A DNA stretch of 64,000 bases from Vigna angularis (taxonomy: Eukaryota; Streptophyta; Magnoliopsida; Fabales; Fabaceae), in assembly GCF_016808095.1 (NCBI RefSeq), contig NC_068975.1, forward strand, positions 33,956,001 to 34,020,000. Direction: 5' to 3'. A model generated the notes under the pieces. The model was not told where the DNA came from. It saw nothing but the letters and a program-made list of their open reading frames with translations, and searched no databases. The position numbers were made by a program, and so were the translations under genes. This document shows, in pieces, positions 42,634 through 54,993 of the stretch (positions within the stretch are counted from its first letter, which is position 1; every line of letters begins with the position of its first letter).

Positions 42634-43408
42634 TATATTATAAGTATATCTTATTTGTTTTAAAAGTTTTAACTCGAATAATTTTTATGTCATAATTTTA
42701 TTGTATTAGATCTCACAAATATTCAACTTTATTTTAAAGTGATTCTTAGACTTAAAGGCTTACGTGTGATACTACTCTCACTAAATTATTACCATAACAA
42801 AGTTACATCATAGAAACTCACTAATAAGATAAATTTTTATAACCTACAAAACAATTTCTTTTATACTGCAAACAAGGTCATAAGAACAACCTTAAACTCT
42901 CATCACTTAATATTTTTTTTCTCAATAATATTAGTAAAGTCATAATTATCACCTTCAAAATCCTAAATTCTAACACACAACTTAAACATCTCAACACAAT
43001 TTTCATTTCTAAAAATATTATGTCTATAATACACCACATGGTATATCAATCATAACATCATATATTTTCATTTATATACAATTTATTTCAATTCAATTAT
43101 CATCTTTCTTTCCAATTCATTGTTCTGTCACATTAAACTCATTATATTGATTAAAATATAATCATTTATTGAATGATAAACAAATTTTATTATTTATAAA
43201 CATTTGGAACATTCTTTTCAAATTTTAGAAAATATTTTCTTAGAACTTGACCCATCTAATGAATTAAACATATATTCTAATTTTTCCAACCATCACTCTA
43301 TTTGCCTAGTCAAAAACATCAATACAAAAAGGAAAAATTAGTTATTCAATGAACAAAATACATGTTCAATTTACATCACTAGGATTTTGTTCATAAAAAT
43401 CACTCAAC

Positions 43409-43507
<99 letters not shown>

Positions 43508-46500
43508 CCTTATTTACTAACTCCTAAGCTCGGTATTCTACCAGAAAAGTTAAATTTGTATACCGAATATTCTAATAAATTTGACTATATTTCTATAATT
43601 TTGAATTAACAAATATCCATATCTATTTTCAATTACTACACGAAAAAACTTTTAATATTTGTGATGGAGAACTTTTAATATGTGCATGCAAAATTTCTCA
43701 AAACCAACTCAAAAAAGTTAAAAAAAAAATTAACTTTTAGTATTTGTGTATGGAGAACTTTTGATATGTGTATGAAATATTTCACAAAACCAATTCAAAA
43801 AGTTATAATTACTCAAAACAAATTTTGAGTTGAGATAAACTGACTAGATTCTCCATGAATTCCTAATGTGGACTTTGGTTTACAAAAGAATAAAAAAAAT
43901 TTAAAAGATATGGAGAAAGTGAAAAAAAATGTTTTCAATAAGTAAAAGTTTTTATAGAATAAAATTTGAGTAATTAGCAGTTTATAATAAAAATATAAAA
44001 AATATATATTTTATTTTATCAAAATTTTTAATAATTTAAATCTCATCCTTCTAATTCCAAAACAAAATTGTCATCATTACTGACTGTGTGTTTTAATCTT
44101 ATTATTTATTGTAATTAATGAATATTAAATTTTTTATTTTAATGTTGTGATGAGTTATTGATTGTATCTAATTAATAAAGTGTTAAGATTTGAGAAGAAT
44201 TTGTGGTTAAATTATATGTAAAGGAATGTTACTGAATTAAGTGAAGTTAATCTTAGATGAAGTGAATTTTAAATGTGTTGGTAGTTGTTCAATTTTTTGC
44301 ATTTAAATAATAATACAATCTTACTATAAAAATTATAATAAAAATTTATTATGATATTTTAATAAATATAAATATATGATGATTATAATACTATTAAATC
44401 TTAAAATGACACTTTCAAGAAATACCTGTATACATATTATCAGCTACTACTTAATTTTTAATATTTAATCTTATATTTAAATATAATAAACAATCTGATT
44501 AAGTTTATACTTGTTAATCGATTAAAAATAAATATCTAATTAATTAATTTTTAGTTAATTGTAACTTTTATTATATTATTCAATTTAAAATCGATAAGAA
44601 AAGTCAAAAACTAAAAAGAAGCCACGTGTTGCATGGTCAATCCAAGACTTATTCGAAAGTTGAAGAATCATGTGATGCTTACGTAGGATTCCTTTGACCC
44701 TGCCCAAACATGTTTTTGATTTTGATCGAGTGAGTCACGATATCTCTTGCCGCTTATTACACGCTCTCAGTTGTTACCTGTCACTAATTTTAAAAAATAT
44801 TTCTCATAAATATTATTTTTCAACAAAATCACTTTAAATTGTTTTGCCAAACACCCTTTTAAAAAGCGCTTGAATATGTTCCTCTTCTCCCTCCCCTTCC
44901 TTTTCAATGCAGATATATTTCCTATCAAACATTATAATCTTTCATAAAAAAAATGTGCAAATTCTCTCGCACGGTACTATTTGAGGTTTCTTTCTTTTTC
45001 TTTTCAATATCCACATATCACATGCATTCTATTGTATAATTTAAGTCAGTCAACAGCAGTTGCTTTCACCATTAATCAATCTTCTTTCATATTTAAAATA
45101 TGTTTCTAAAGTTCATAAATAGTTTAAAATTTTAATTTCAATTCCCAGCAAATTTTCTTTAGGTTCCAGACTTTATTTTTTAAATTTTTTAAATGAATAA
45201 TTTCAATATCTACTATTAAGCATTTTATGCTAAAGTTTTATTTCTCTAATTACCCGCTCCTTAATATTATTAGTTTTTTTTACGATAGACAAATCTGATA
45301 AAAAATTATAGTAATAAGCAAATTTTAAAAAAATGATGACAATAGAAAATCAAAAAAGTTTACAGCATTTTAAATAAAGAAATTGTACACATGTTTTATT
45401 GAATTTTTCCACACATTATAATGAACTCTATATGTTTCATCGAGTTTTTCACATACTTTATGAGTTCTTTATATGTTTTACTGAACTTTTCACATGCTTT
45501 ATCAAACTCTTTACATCTCTTTTCAGGTTCCATAAGGTTAACTCAATTATAATATGTGTTGCCTCAGTTACAAGTTGTTTTTAGAAAATTTTCATGAAAT
45601 GTAATTGAAAATTGTTAGAAAACTTAACAACTTCCAAATTAAATGTGTGTTGACTCACACAAAAACAAAAATTATATAAAATATGTATAACTTATTTATT
45701 TAAAATCGCGTGAAACTTATTGGTTATCTACTCTCAAAATTTATCTATTTATAATAATTACTTAAATTTATTTATGGTTCTAAAATTATCCGAAAATTTA
45801 GTTTTATATTTAATTTTTTTTTATTTTGTTACCTTTTCTTTAAATTTTAAAGATATGAAGGGCATTTTTATTTAAATATTGACATGTACAAAGATTTCAC
45901 TTTAAAATATTATAAATTTTCACTTGGATAAAGCCTTTAATTATAAAAATAAAAATTGTCTCAACAATTTAACTTCCATTTAAAAAAAGTTAAAAATTAT
46001 AAACTTTATAACCATCTCGTAAAAAATAAAATCATTATTTGAGTGATAATATTTTTTATACTAAAGTCGCACTAAAAGCCAGCTTCTTTTTCTCATTAGA
46101 AAATTTAAATGTATACAAATCAGCACAAGCAAATAAAAATTACACCAATATGCTGCAAAAAACCATTACATGCCATACTTAATGACATCCTATTAATTAA
46201 CTAGGAGAGACACGGCAAAGGTGCTACAATTAAATTTGTTAGCTTAGCATTAACAATTTGTTTTTTTCTTTATGGAACTGAACATTTTGGAAAAGACCAA
46301 AATCACAAACATTTTTAGAAACTGAAAAAAAGGTTCAAGAAAATTAACTTAAATGCACAGCTACAATAATTAATTGAAAAGACAGGAATTGATAGGATGT
46401 CTTTCCATATGTCAAAATTAAAGTCGTGTCTACCAAAAGAAAAAAAAAATAGAAGTGGTGTTTAAAATCTTTCTTGATATACTGGTCTAAACGCTTTTTT

Positions 46501-46550
46501 TCCCTAAACTTCTATACTCAATTTCAAATTTGGTACGTGTATGATATACA
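42634..46550. other. AT-rich intergenic stretch
   Basis: No gene is supported. It contains the (TA)n tract at 43,413-43,506 and a diverged direct duplication at 43,651-43,806 (TTTAGTATTTGTG-like text, then GGAGAACTTTT(A/G)ATATGTG and CAAAACCAA(C/T)TCAAAAA in each copy). The rest shows nothing I can name. Confidence 0.5.
43413..43506. repeat. (TA)n microsatellite
   Basis: About 47 TA units without interruption. Confidence 0.95.
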
Positions 46551-47196
46551 AACTGAACGCTGAACTCTCACCTGTTCGGTCCATCCAAGGGTCGTCAGTC
46601 CATCCGCAATATTAATAGTGAATTATAATTAGACGAACGTTTAAGTTATTATTATTTAAATTGTTATTGGAATAAAAGTCTAACAAACGGTTAAAATAAC
46701 TAAAGATTAATTAGAGATATTGATAAAGCTGTTTATGAGTAACCAATCAAATCTCCAGATAAGTTTGTTTTTATTCGATCTGTGAAACACTTATAAATAT
46801 AAGGACAAGACCAAAGATCAGGTACGTTCAATACACATCCTACTAGACTCAAATATTCAACTGTAATAAACAATTCATTAAATCGCTCAAGCGTTGAAGT
46901 GCCTTTCGTAGGTACCTCTCCTTGGTCAAGAATACAACCGAGCGGAGTAGGTGACAACTGAATACAACCGAGCGGAGTAGGTGACAACTGAGCGGTCCAG
47001 ACTGAAAGCGAACGGTTCAAATGATCCAAGTGTTCATAAATAAAGAGGACACGTCGAAAATGTTAGTCTCTCAATCTTAAATTAATCCTACTGAAATAGT
47101 ATTTATAGATAACCTTATATCACAAATAAAATAATTTTAAACATACGATTAGGTAAATGGAACAAATAAAAAGAATTCATCCTTGACGTTGAAAAA
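46551..47196 (-). other. Probable degraded retroelement remnant
   Basis: The stretch is less AT-rich than its surroundings and shares word use (GAACG, CGAGCGG) with the nearby retroelements. It includes an exact 30-bp tandem duplication starting at 46931 and 46961 (AATACAACCGAGCGGAGTAG...). On the minus strand a TATA-like word (TATATTTATAAG, about 46,791-46,802) could be an old LTR promoter. A 98-codon minus-strand frame (46,733-47,029) covers it, but no domain is recognised. Confidence 0.4.
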
Positions 47197-47812
47197 TGTT
47201 ATTGTTTCGGTTGAATTGGTTTGAGGGTTGGTCGTCCTTCCTTGCTCTGCTCTCTTTTGGTCTTCAATCATCTTCGAGAACGCGATCCACTCCAATGGGT
47301 TGTTGACCTGCAGAAAACACTTCGAAGCTCAAGTCAGATATGTTTTATGAAGAGGTCTATATTTTATTGGGATAGTAAAAAAAAATAATACCGTATATTT
47401 GTAAAACGTAAGGCAATCTGACCTATTAATACCTGTTAATTGTCCATAAATCACAATTAATTTCGGTCGGTATATTTCATAAGCCCACCAAGCCCAAGCA
47501 AGCTCTTTATTAAAAGAGGTGCATAGGGATTATTATGAGCTTTAAAAGAGGTCGCTCACGTTGTATTTAAGGATTCTATTTTCGATGCGCTTTAAGTCTT
47601 CGTTCCTTTCTGTACCAAGCGGCATATTATGCAAGAAATTTTCACTCCAAAAAATATGCGTTAAAAAAAAAAGTAAACACTTTAATATCTATTTTTATAA
47701 TGAGAAGGCATTGGAACCTGATAAAGTTGAACGCAGGTGGTCCGAGCGGGAAAGGATTAAACTTGTTGAGTAGTTGATTGATAGGAGTTCTTTCTTGAAC
47801 TTTTTTCTTTAG

Positions 47813-48545
47813 ACCGAGCGGTAGGGATTCCCTTTTGAGCTTAAGAGCCCGAGAACCTTTTCCTACATTGAGCGACAAGCGGTAGGGATTCCCTTTTGAG
47901 CTTAAGAGCTCAAGAACCTTTTCCTACGCTGAGCGACAATCGGTAGGGATTTCCTCTTGAGATTAGGAGCCCGAGAACGTTTTCCTATGTTGAGCAACGA
48001 ACGGTAGGGGACTCCCTTTTGAGCATAATAGCCCGAGAGCCTTTTCCTACGTTGGGCAATGGTCGGCGGGGACTCCCTTTTGAGCTTAATAGCCCGAGAG
48101 CCTTTTCCCACGTTGAGCAACGAGCGGTAGAGACTCCCTTTTGAGCTTAATAGCCCGAGAGCCTTTTCCCCCGTTGAGTGACGAACGGTTGGGATTTCCT
48201 TTTGAGCTTAGGAGCCCGATAACCTTTTCCTAGGTTGAGCGACGAACGGTAGAGACTCTCTTTTGAACATAATAGCCCGAGAACCTTTTCCTACATTGGG
48301 CAATGATCGGTGGAGACTCCCTTTTGAGCTTAATAGCCCGAGAGTCTTTTCCCACATTGAGCAACAAACGGTAGGGACTCCCTTTTGAGCATAATAGCCC
48401 AAGAGCCTTTTCCTACATTGGGTAATGATGGTGGGGTCTCCCTTTTGAGCTTAATAGCCTAAGAGCCTTTTCCCACGTTGAGTGAAGAACGGTGGGGATT
48501 CCCTTATGAGCTTAGAGCCCGAGAACCTTTTCCTACGTTGATAGG
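47813..48545. repeat. 61-bp minisatellite, about 12 copies
   Basis: The unit contains GG(T/C)(A/G)GGGA(T/C)TCCCTTTTGAG followed by AGCCCGAGA(A/G)CCTTTTCC. Unit starts (the GGTAG-like word) occur about every 61 bp from 47,821 to 48,492. Two subtypes, GAGCATAATAG...GGGCAATG and GAGCTTAATAG...GAGCAACG, alternate in part of the array, which suggests dimer-wise expansion. It lies inside the non-autonomous LTR element. Confidence 0.93.
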
Positions 48546-48609
48546 AGTTCTTTTTCCAGAACTTTTTCTCTGAGCCGAGCGACGACAGATAGGAGTTCCT
48601 TTTAGAACT

Positions 48610-49450
48610 TTTTCCTTCGTAGGATATTTTTACTCACAAAAATATGCGTTAAATAAAATATTTAATATTTTATTTTTATAATGAGAAATCATTAGAACCT
48701 GACAAGATTGAACGTTGGTATGAACCTTCCTGTGCAGGATATTTTTACTCACAAAAATATGCAAAATATTCTATAATGAAATGACATTAGAACCTAATAA
48801 GGTTGAACGTTGGTCTGATCCTTCGTGTACAGGAAATATTCAATAATGAGATGATATTAGAACCTGATAAGGTTGAACGTTAAACAAATATATTATAATT
48901 TATAAATTATAATTAAAAGTGGAACCAGTCAATGTTGAACATATAGGACTTCTTGTGCAGAATATTTTTACTCACAAAAATATGAGTTAAACAAATATAT
49001 TATAATTTATAAATTATGGTCAAAAGTGGAACCTGCCAACGTTGAACGTAGGACTGAACCTTCATGTACAGGATATTTTTACTCTGCAGGATACTTTTAC
49101 TCACAAAAATATGAGTTAAACAAATATATTATAATTTATAAATTATAATGAAAAGTGAAACCTGCCAAGATTGAACGTAGGACTGAACCTTTCTGTGCAG
49201 GATATTTTTACTCACAAAAATATGAGTTAAACAAATATATTATAATTTAATATGAGTTAAAGAAATATATTATAATTTATAAATTATAATGAAAAGTGGA
49301 ACCAGTCAAGGTTCAACGTAGGACTGAACCTTCCTGTGCAGAATATTTTTACTCACAAAAACATCAATTAAACAAATATATTATGATTTATAAATTATAA
49401 TCAAAAGTAGAACTTGTCAAGGTTGAACGTAGGACTGAACCTTACTGAAA
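48610..49450. repeat. Imperfect long tandem repeat, unit about 90-140 bp
   Basis: The word GGATATTTTTACTCACAAAA (or AATATTTTTACTCAC) recurs near 48,622, 48,737, 48,959, 49,070-49,095, 49,199 and 49,340, with a shortened copy near 48,830. Each is followed by an AT-rich block (AACAAATATATTATAATTTA) and then GTGGAACC...GTTGAACGTAGGACTGAACCTT. Spacing varies from about 90 to 140 bp through internal deletions. Confidence 0.85.
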
Positions 49451-49565
49451 GTTCTCAAAACAAAAGACATGCCTTTAGAAGTTATTACAGAGTTTTTTAC
49501 TCTTGTAGCGATGTCGAGACCGAGCGCGCGTCTGGTTCTTCGTGGCTTCATGGGGATGCCGCTCG

Positions 49566-49583
49566 GCCCCACGGTGGGCGCCA
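49566..49583 (-). promoter_or_regulatory. Primer-binding site of the non-autonomous LTR element
   Basis: TGGCGCCCACCGTGGGGC on the minus strand lies three bases inside the right-hand LTR. TGGCGCC-type primer sites are typical of Athila/Tat-like gypsy elements. This site fixes the orientation of the element as minus. Confidence 0.75.
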
Positions 49584-49932
49584 AAATGTTTTGGTTGAAT
49601 TGGTCCGAGGGTCGGTCGTCCTTCCTTGCTCTGCTCTCTTGTGATCTTCAATCCTCTCCGAGAACGCGATCCACTCTAATGGGGTGTTGACCTGCAGAAG
49701 ACACTCCAAGGCTCAAGTTAAATATGAGTCTATATTTTATTGGGATAGTAAAAAAATGATTGTATCTGGATATCAATTGCATATTTATACGACTTGTGAC
49801 AACTAAATACATTGATTAACCATTAGTGCAATATATTTTTAGACAATCAAATCTAATAATCTTAAGAAATCTGACTTATTAATTAATACTTATTAATTGT
49901 CCATAACAATTAATTCCGATCGATATATTTGA

Positions 49933-52900
49933 TATAGTTAGAGTAAAAGAAAAACTTTATTCTTGATATATTGGAATTCCTATCCAACTAGTTTCACTCA
50001 TTTCAACCACATGAAGATGAGGCATGTCCATGCATCAGGTTTTGCCAAGTGTCAAATGCTGGAAGGTGCAAGTGTCTCTGCTTAGATTTTTTGTTAATTT
50101 TATTTTAAGAAGAATAAAAAAAAACATAAAAAACATGCATGCCGTGGTACGCTTTGACGAACTCAGTGCCCTTTCAGCAAAGGCACGAAAGATTCATTCT
50201 GTTTACTTCTTCAGTGGCCTAAGAAAATCACCGACCATAGAAATTTTAAAAAATTCTTAAGATCACACATTTCTCTTTCCTTATCACCAAGGAAACAAGG
50301 AAAAAGTCCTATTTATATTTAATATCAATGGCTCACTCCTTCTAATTAATGTCGATCACGAGAACGAAGAAACTATAACATTGATGGCTATAATGATCAA
50401 TATTATTTCTACCTGTTTGTTGTAAAGTTAAATAAATAGGACTGAATTAAATTTATGAAATTAATTTTTAATAAATGTATAAAATGGCAAATAGTTAATC
50501 TCATTTGAAACGTGGTAGCTATAAAACATTAAATCTTGCCTTTTCAAGAACTTAAAAGTACGTTTGCCCTTTTGCTCTTTAAATATTTGTTTCAATTAAA
50601 TAGATTGAGGGAAGGTAGGAATGTGTTCTACAGAGAGAAAAAGAATCAATATGCATATGCTGGCAGTGATGCTCATTGCATAAATATTTCTCACAAATTG
50701 GATTGAAATTATTGATTTAAAAAAAATTAAAAGCTAATTTAAATTAGATTCACACTTTGATGATTTGTTTGAAACTGTATTTATTGTGCTTGATAAACTA
50801 CTTTAAAATATTAAAATAATTCACTTGAGTCAATCTAAAAAATACCAAAAAATTCATAACTAGTTTGAAATTGGATTGAATCAAATTTATACTAAATTAA
50901 CGAGTTAGTGTTACAATAAAATCAAGTTGGTTGAATTTGTACCTTTTTCCCAAGTCCATTGGAATCACTTAGAGTTATGACAAAATGATGATAGAAATCT
51001 AGCTTTTTCCCCACAACATGTCGAATGAATCTGCTAAAATATTAGCTTGAAGTTACATGCTTTGATTCTAGTATGTTTATTCACTAAAATTGGGTTTTTA
51101 CATTGAAAACATTCATCTTTAAAATAATTTTTCTAAACCCAACTTATTTATCAAAAGTGTAGGAATGTATGGGGTGCTCAATTTATCTTTTATCTTTTGA
51201 CCAAAATCATTTTATGTTCTTTAAGTAGTAGGATAATTATGCATCTATTTTATAATTGATATTTTTATTAGATTTGAATTTGAAATTAGTCATATTTGAA
51301 AGTTACATTATTTTATTTTATAAAGATAGTTATACAATGTGACTAATATATCAAGTGAAAATTTTAAGAATGTTTCGAACACTTTTAAGTCTTTAATTTT
51401 TACGATACTCATTCTCTTTGAATTCGATAGAAATTATATATGCATAAAACATTCTATATTTAAGTCAATTTAATTATTTAGCAAATAATAAATATATAAT
51501 TATTTATACTACTATTTATGGATATTTACATATATAGATCTAAGTCTAATAACTATAATTATTAGGAGTAGGTAGCTTGTGTAATATTATATAAATAACT
51601 TATATAATATTGTATAAATCGATTGCATGTCGATTTAGTAGTTCGACCAATAACAAATCTTGTACTAATTTGACTGAGGAATACTTGATATATACAGTAC
51701 AAAATTGAATAAAAATTTCACAATTATACAAAATAAAAGTTTTCAACAAAATTATGAAATCAAACAGTGCAGGACTACTGGGCCAAAAGCCCAAAACCAA
51801 AACATGATGGAATTAGCTATGAGTAGAGCTATTTCCGCATATAATAGATTAATATTTGAGTATTTAATATTAATATTTAGAATCTGAAGATATTTTAAAA
51901 GAATTATATGCGAAAAATAGATACTTGTGAAAATAAATACTTAGGAAGTGTTAAGTAGGTCAAATTCATACATTAAGAAAATTCCAGTTTTAATCTGACA
52001 GTGTCCAATTCATCTCTAAAATTGGCCAGGCTAGTAAATATGAGCTGCCAAAACTCCTTTCTAACTTTTTGTTAATTACTTGGACCTTTATTGTCTTGAA
52101 TTAAATTTTTTATGTTGAGCTAAACTTAAATGTTAGAAGTAACCAAAAGTGAAAATTGAAGGATAGCCAAGAATTATAAATGTATTAAAGTTTAAACATA
52201 AACGAAATATCAGCGCATAGTTTCTTTTATTAATTCGTTAGTGCATAATTTTGGTAATACTGTAAATTATAATTTAATTATATTAACAATTATCAATTGT
52301 TCTGTATGATAAGCTTATTAGTTTTGATAATATTTACTTAAAAAATCTTATTTATGATTTTTAATTGGCTGATAGTATAATTTTTTTATTGACAATGCCT
52401 ACAACTTAAAAACATCCTGAATAATAATAAAAAAATATATTAATGTTACATGTGATAATTATTATACTAATAAAAAATATTATTATAAAATATTTCAATG
52501 AAAGAGAAAAGGTAAATTATGTGAGTCCACTCCGGCCTCAGTTAGAAAGGATTGGATTGAACCAACGTGAGTTGTGCAAGTTAACGGACCTGCTGTGGTG
52601 TTTGAAAAAGATGGGCACAGTAATGTGTGGTACTGTAATTAAGTTAATAAATGGTCGGTCTTAGTAATAATGTTGTTAATTTCGTAAGATATATTATTCA
52701 AAATTTTCAACTGTTAATAATTTCATTCATGGGATTAGGGCCACCAGTTACATTTTATTATTGGACAAAACTTACCCGGAGTACCACTTTGTTGTCCGAT
52801 TAAATTTACAACTTTATTTTATTTACATTTTTTAAGATATATTATAAATTACAGAGGTAAAATATAAATATAATTGGAGAAGAATAGTTGTTGTGTATAT

Positions 52901-54048
52901 TTAAATATTTTTCATTATTATTCGAGGAGTTATCCTCATATCATTTGTAGTAATTGGGATTGTTCTTATAAGAATTGAGATGTCCTTATAACATCTTTCT
53001 TTTTCTTATCCGAGATAACTTATTCCTTTTCAATTGAGGTAGATGTTTACAGATGCATTTCAATATTCAAGTCTTGTCAAATACAATAAATATATTATAA
53101 ATGAATAAACAGTTTTTAGCTCCTAAAAAATGTATTCGTTTTATAAGTGTTATATAGACTTTTCCTAAATGAGCCTTTATGGCTAGGTCCAATGTAGGAT
53201 TACTTAAGGTAATGTTTTTAATTAGAGTTTTGAATCTTCTTATTACTTTAATCATGTTCGTAATTAGGATTGAGATAATGTTTATCACAAAAATAATATT
53301 ATCTCGGTTTTAAAAATTGTTAAATAACATTCAACACTAATGTGATATGTGCCATCAAATTTAATATTTTCAATTCATAATTTAATTACAAGATTTAAGT
53401 GGTAATATTTTTTATTTGATTTTGTACCAATAGAGTATCCTTTAATTCTTACATGCATATAATAATCTTTGTTTTTTTTTAATATCCAATCTTGTCTTTT
53501 AATCTCTTTGATTTTAAATTGTGAAAATTGACAAAATTAACAATTACTTGAATAAACTATAGAAAGATACTTTAAGTGTGTGTATATATACAAGTACGAT
53601 TTCATTAATCCAGTTTGAGTAAGAGTATTTTGGATACTTAAATAAAATTTGTATAACTTACGCACGAACTATAAAACTAACATTAGAGGAATTAAGTATA
53701 ATAAACTAATTTTAATTTGTAAAAGAAACTCGTTTTATTTCCTAAAGTATTTATAAGAAATTAAAAACAAAAAATTCTAACTGTAAATTACTTCTGCTAA
53801 CAGAAATTTTTGATTAAAGGTATTTTTATATATATTTTAAAGGTTTTTTTTTTTTTTGTGAAAAAGAATAGGGTTAGGGTCACCGAGGCTGATGCAGTAG
53901 TAAAAGGAAAAGGAAAAAGAAAAGAAATTGAGCGTGTATACGCATTTAAATCCAATGCTACATGCAAACAATTAAAGCAGAAGACGAATCACTCACAAAA
54001 CTCAAAACTGCACAACTGAAGCACTCATCCTTTCTCACCCTCTCCACA
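49933..54048. other. AT-rich intergenic stretch
   Basis: No gene, RNA or bounded repeat is recognised. A slightly richer segment at 52,520-52,650 has no recognisable product. Bases just before 54,049 are likely to be the 3'-UTR of the first FLA gene. Confidence 0.5.
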
Positions 54049-54993
54049 TCACATCATGGCCTCACCCATCAAAGCAATCCCAGTAACAATAGCCACAAAT
54101 ATTCCCTTCGCACCAAACTTCAAACTCATGGAAACGGCAGAAGAAGCTTCAGCGGGCAAGTCCTTGTTGTCACCATTATCACTATCATCACCGCCGGCAC
54201 CATCACCGGCCTTCGTTTTATCAGTCTTCGGCGTTGCCCCTTTAGCCTTCGACGGTGCCGGGGCAGGAGCCTCACTGGGAAGCACAAGGTCGAGAGGGAG
54301 AAGCACCTTGTCGACCTGGTATATGGCAAGCTTGTTGTCCGTGTAAACAGTTCCAGTAACGGAGGCGTTGACGGCGCCGGTGGCCATGCTGACCTGGCTA
54401 CTGCCGAAGGTGGTGACGTTGAGCTGCAGCCGTTTGGGGTCGTCGCCGGCCTGAGTCTGAACGGGATTGGTGAGGGTGTCGAAGTTTGAGATCGAAATGA
54501 AGGAAGAGAGCGTGTGGAATTGCAGGAGTTCTACTTTTTGTCTGTCGCTGAGAGAGTTGAGGAAACCGGCTTTAAGTTTTGAGAAGGCACCGTCTTCTGG
54601 GGCGAAGAGAGTTAAACCTCCCGAGCCTGAGGTTAGAAGCTGTGAGTTGAGTTGGTTGATGAGTTGCGTGGTTTTGAGGAGCCTGATGAGGACGGAGAAT
54701 CGCTTGGCTTTTCTGAGGATTTGGACAATGTCAATGGAGGGTGGTTTTGGGACAGTGGGAGTGGGGGCTCCACTTGGCGTCACGGGGACTAAGGGTACGG
54801 TGTTGAATCCAGGGGCTGGAGCAGTGGCCGGCGGAGAGGGTGGTGTGAATGCTGGAGGTGATGGTTGCGGTGGAGATGGGGTTGATGAAAGTGGCGCTTG
54901 AACTGGCGAGAGTTGGGCTGAAATGGTGTGGAAGAAGGCAAGTGCTAGAACTAGTAAAATAGAGGGTGAGAAGAGAGATTGTTGTGTCTTCAT
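54049..54993 (-). CDS. Fasciclin-like arabinogalactan protein (group A, single FAS domain)
   Basis: This is a predicted secreted, GPI-anchored cell-surface glycoprotein of the FLA family, which affects wall structure and cell adhesion, often in secondary walls. The intronless frame encodes 314 residues. Visible parts: signal peptide (1 to about 26, hydrophobic LLVLALAFFHTISA); a long Pro/Ser/Thr-rich arabinogalactan segment (about 27-86); one fasciclin domain (about 87-235) with the H1 motif GLTLFAPEDGAFSKLKAG, the FH pair in LLQFHTL and the H2 region YTDNKLAIYQVDKVLLPLD; a second AP repeat (EAPAPAPSK); an acidic Asp/Gly stretch; and a hydrophobic GPI-signal tail (about 290-314). The start at 54993 is the only ATG before the signal peptide. 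A possible TATA-like word (TCTATACAC, minus strand) lies about 115 bp upstream. The paralogue at 57,174-58,019 is the neighbouring gene on the same strand. Confidence 0.93.
   Translation of the reverse strand: MKTQQSLFSPSILLVLALAFFHTISAQLSPVQAPLSSTPSPPQPSPPAFTPPSPPATAPAPGFNTVPLVPVTPSGAPTPTVPKPPSIDIVQILRKAKRFSVLIRLLKTTQLINQLNSQLLTSGSGGLTLFAPEDGAFSKLKAGFLNSLSDRQKVELLQFHTLSSFISISNFDTLTNPVQTQAGDDPKRLQLNVTTFGSSQVSMATGAVNASVTGTVYTDNKLAIYQVDKVLLPLDLVLPSEAPAPAPSKAKGATPKTDKTKAGDGAGGDDSDNGDNKDLPAEASSAVSMSLKFGAKGIFVAIVTGIALMGEAMM

Larger units (their letters stand above)
47197..49932 (-). mobile_element. Non-autonomous LTR retroelement filled with minisatellites
   Basis: Two related direct repeats of 283 and about 346 bp (47197-47479 and 49587-49932) share TGGTTGAATTGGT-type starts, TCGTCCTTCCTTGCTCTGCT, GAGAACGCGATCCACTC, CTATATTTTATTGGGATAGT and a common far end. 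Next to the right copy, on the minus strand, is TGGCGCCCACCGTGGGGC, a good tRNA primer-binding site, so the element reads right to left. The interior has no gag or pol and consists of a 61-bp array and a longer imperfect repeat. LTR divergence is clear (many substitutions and a block of about 65-70 bp present only in the right copy), so the insertion is old. I could not find a 5-bp target duplication, and the LTR ends are approximate. Confidence 0.75.

Noticed and set aside
53868..53884. AGGGTTAGGGT as a telomere-like repeat
   Set aside because: It is one chance match and not a tandem array of the plant telomere unit.
54056..54901. Plus-strand and alternative frames over the FLA genes
   Set aside because: GC-rich AP-repeat coding sequence keeps other frames open; the minus-strand FLA frames explain the region.
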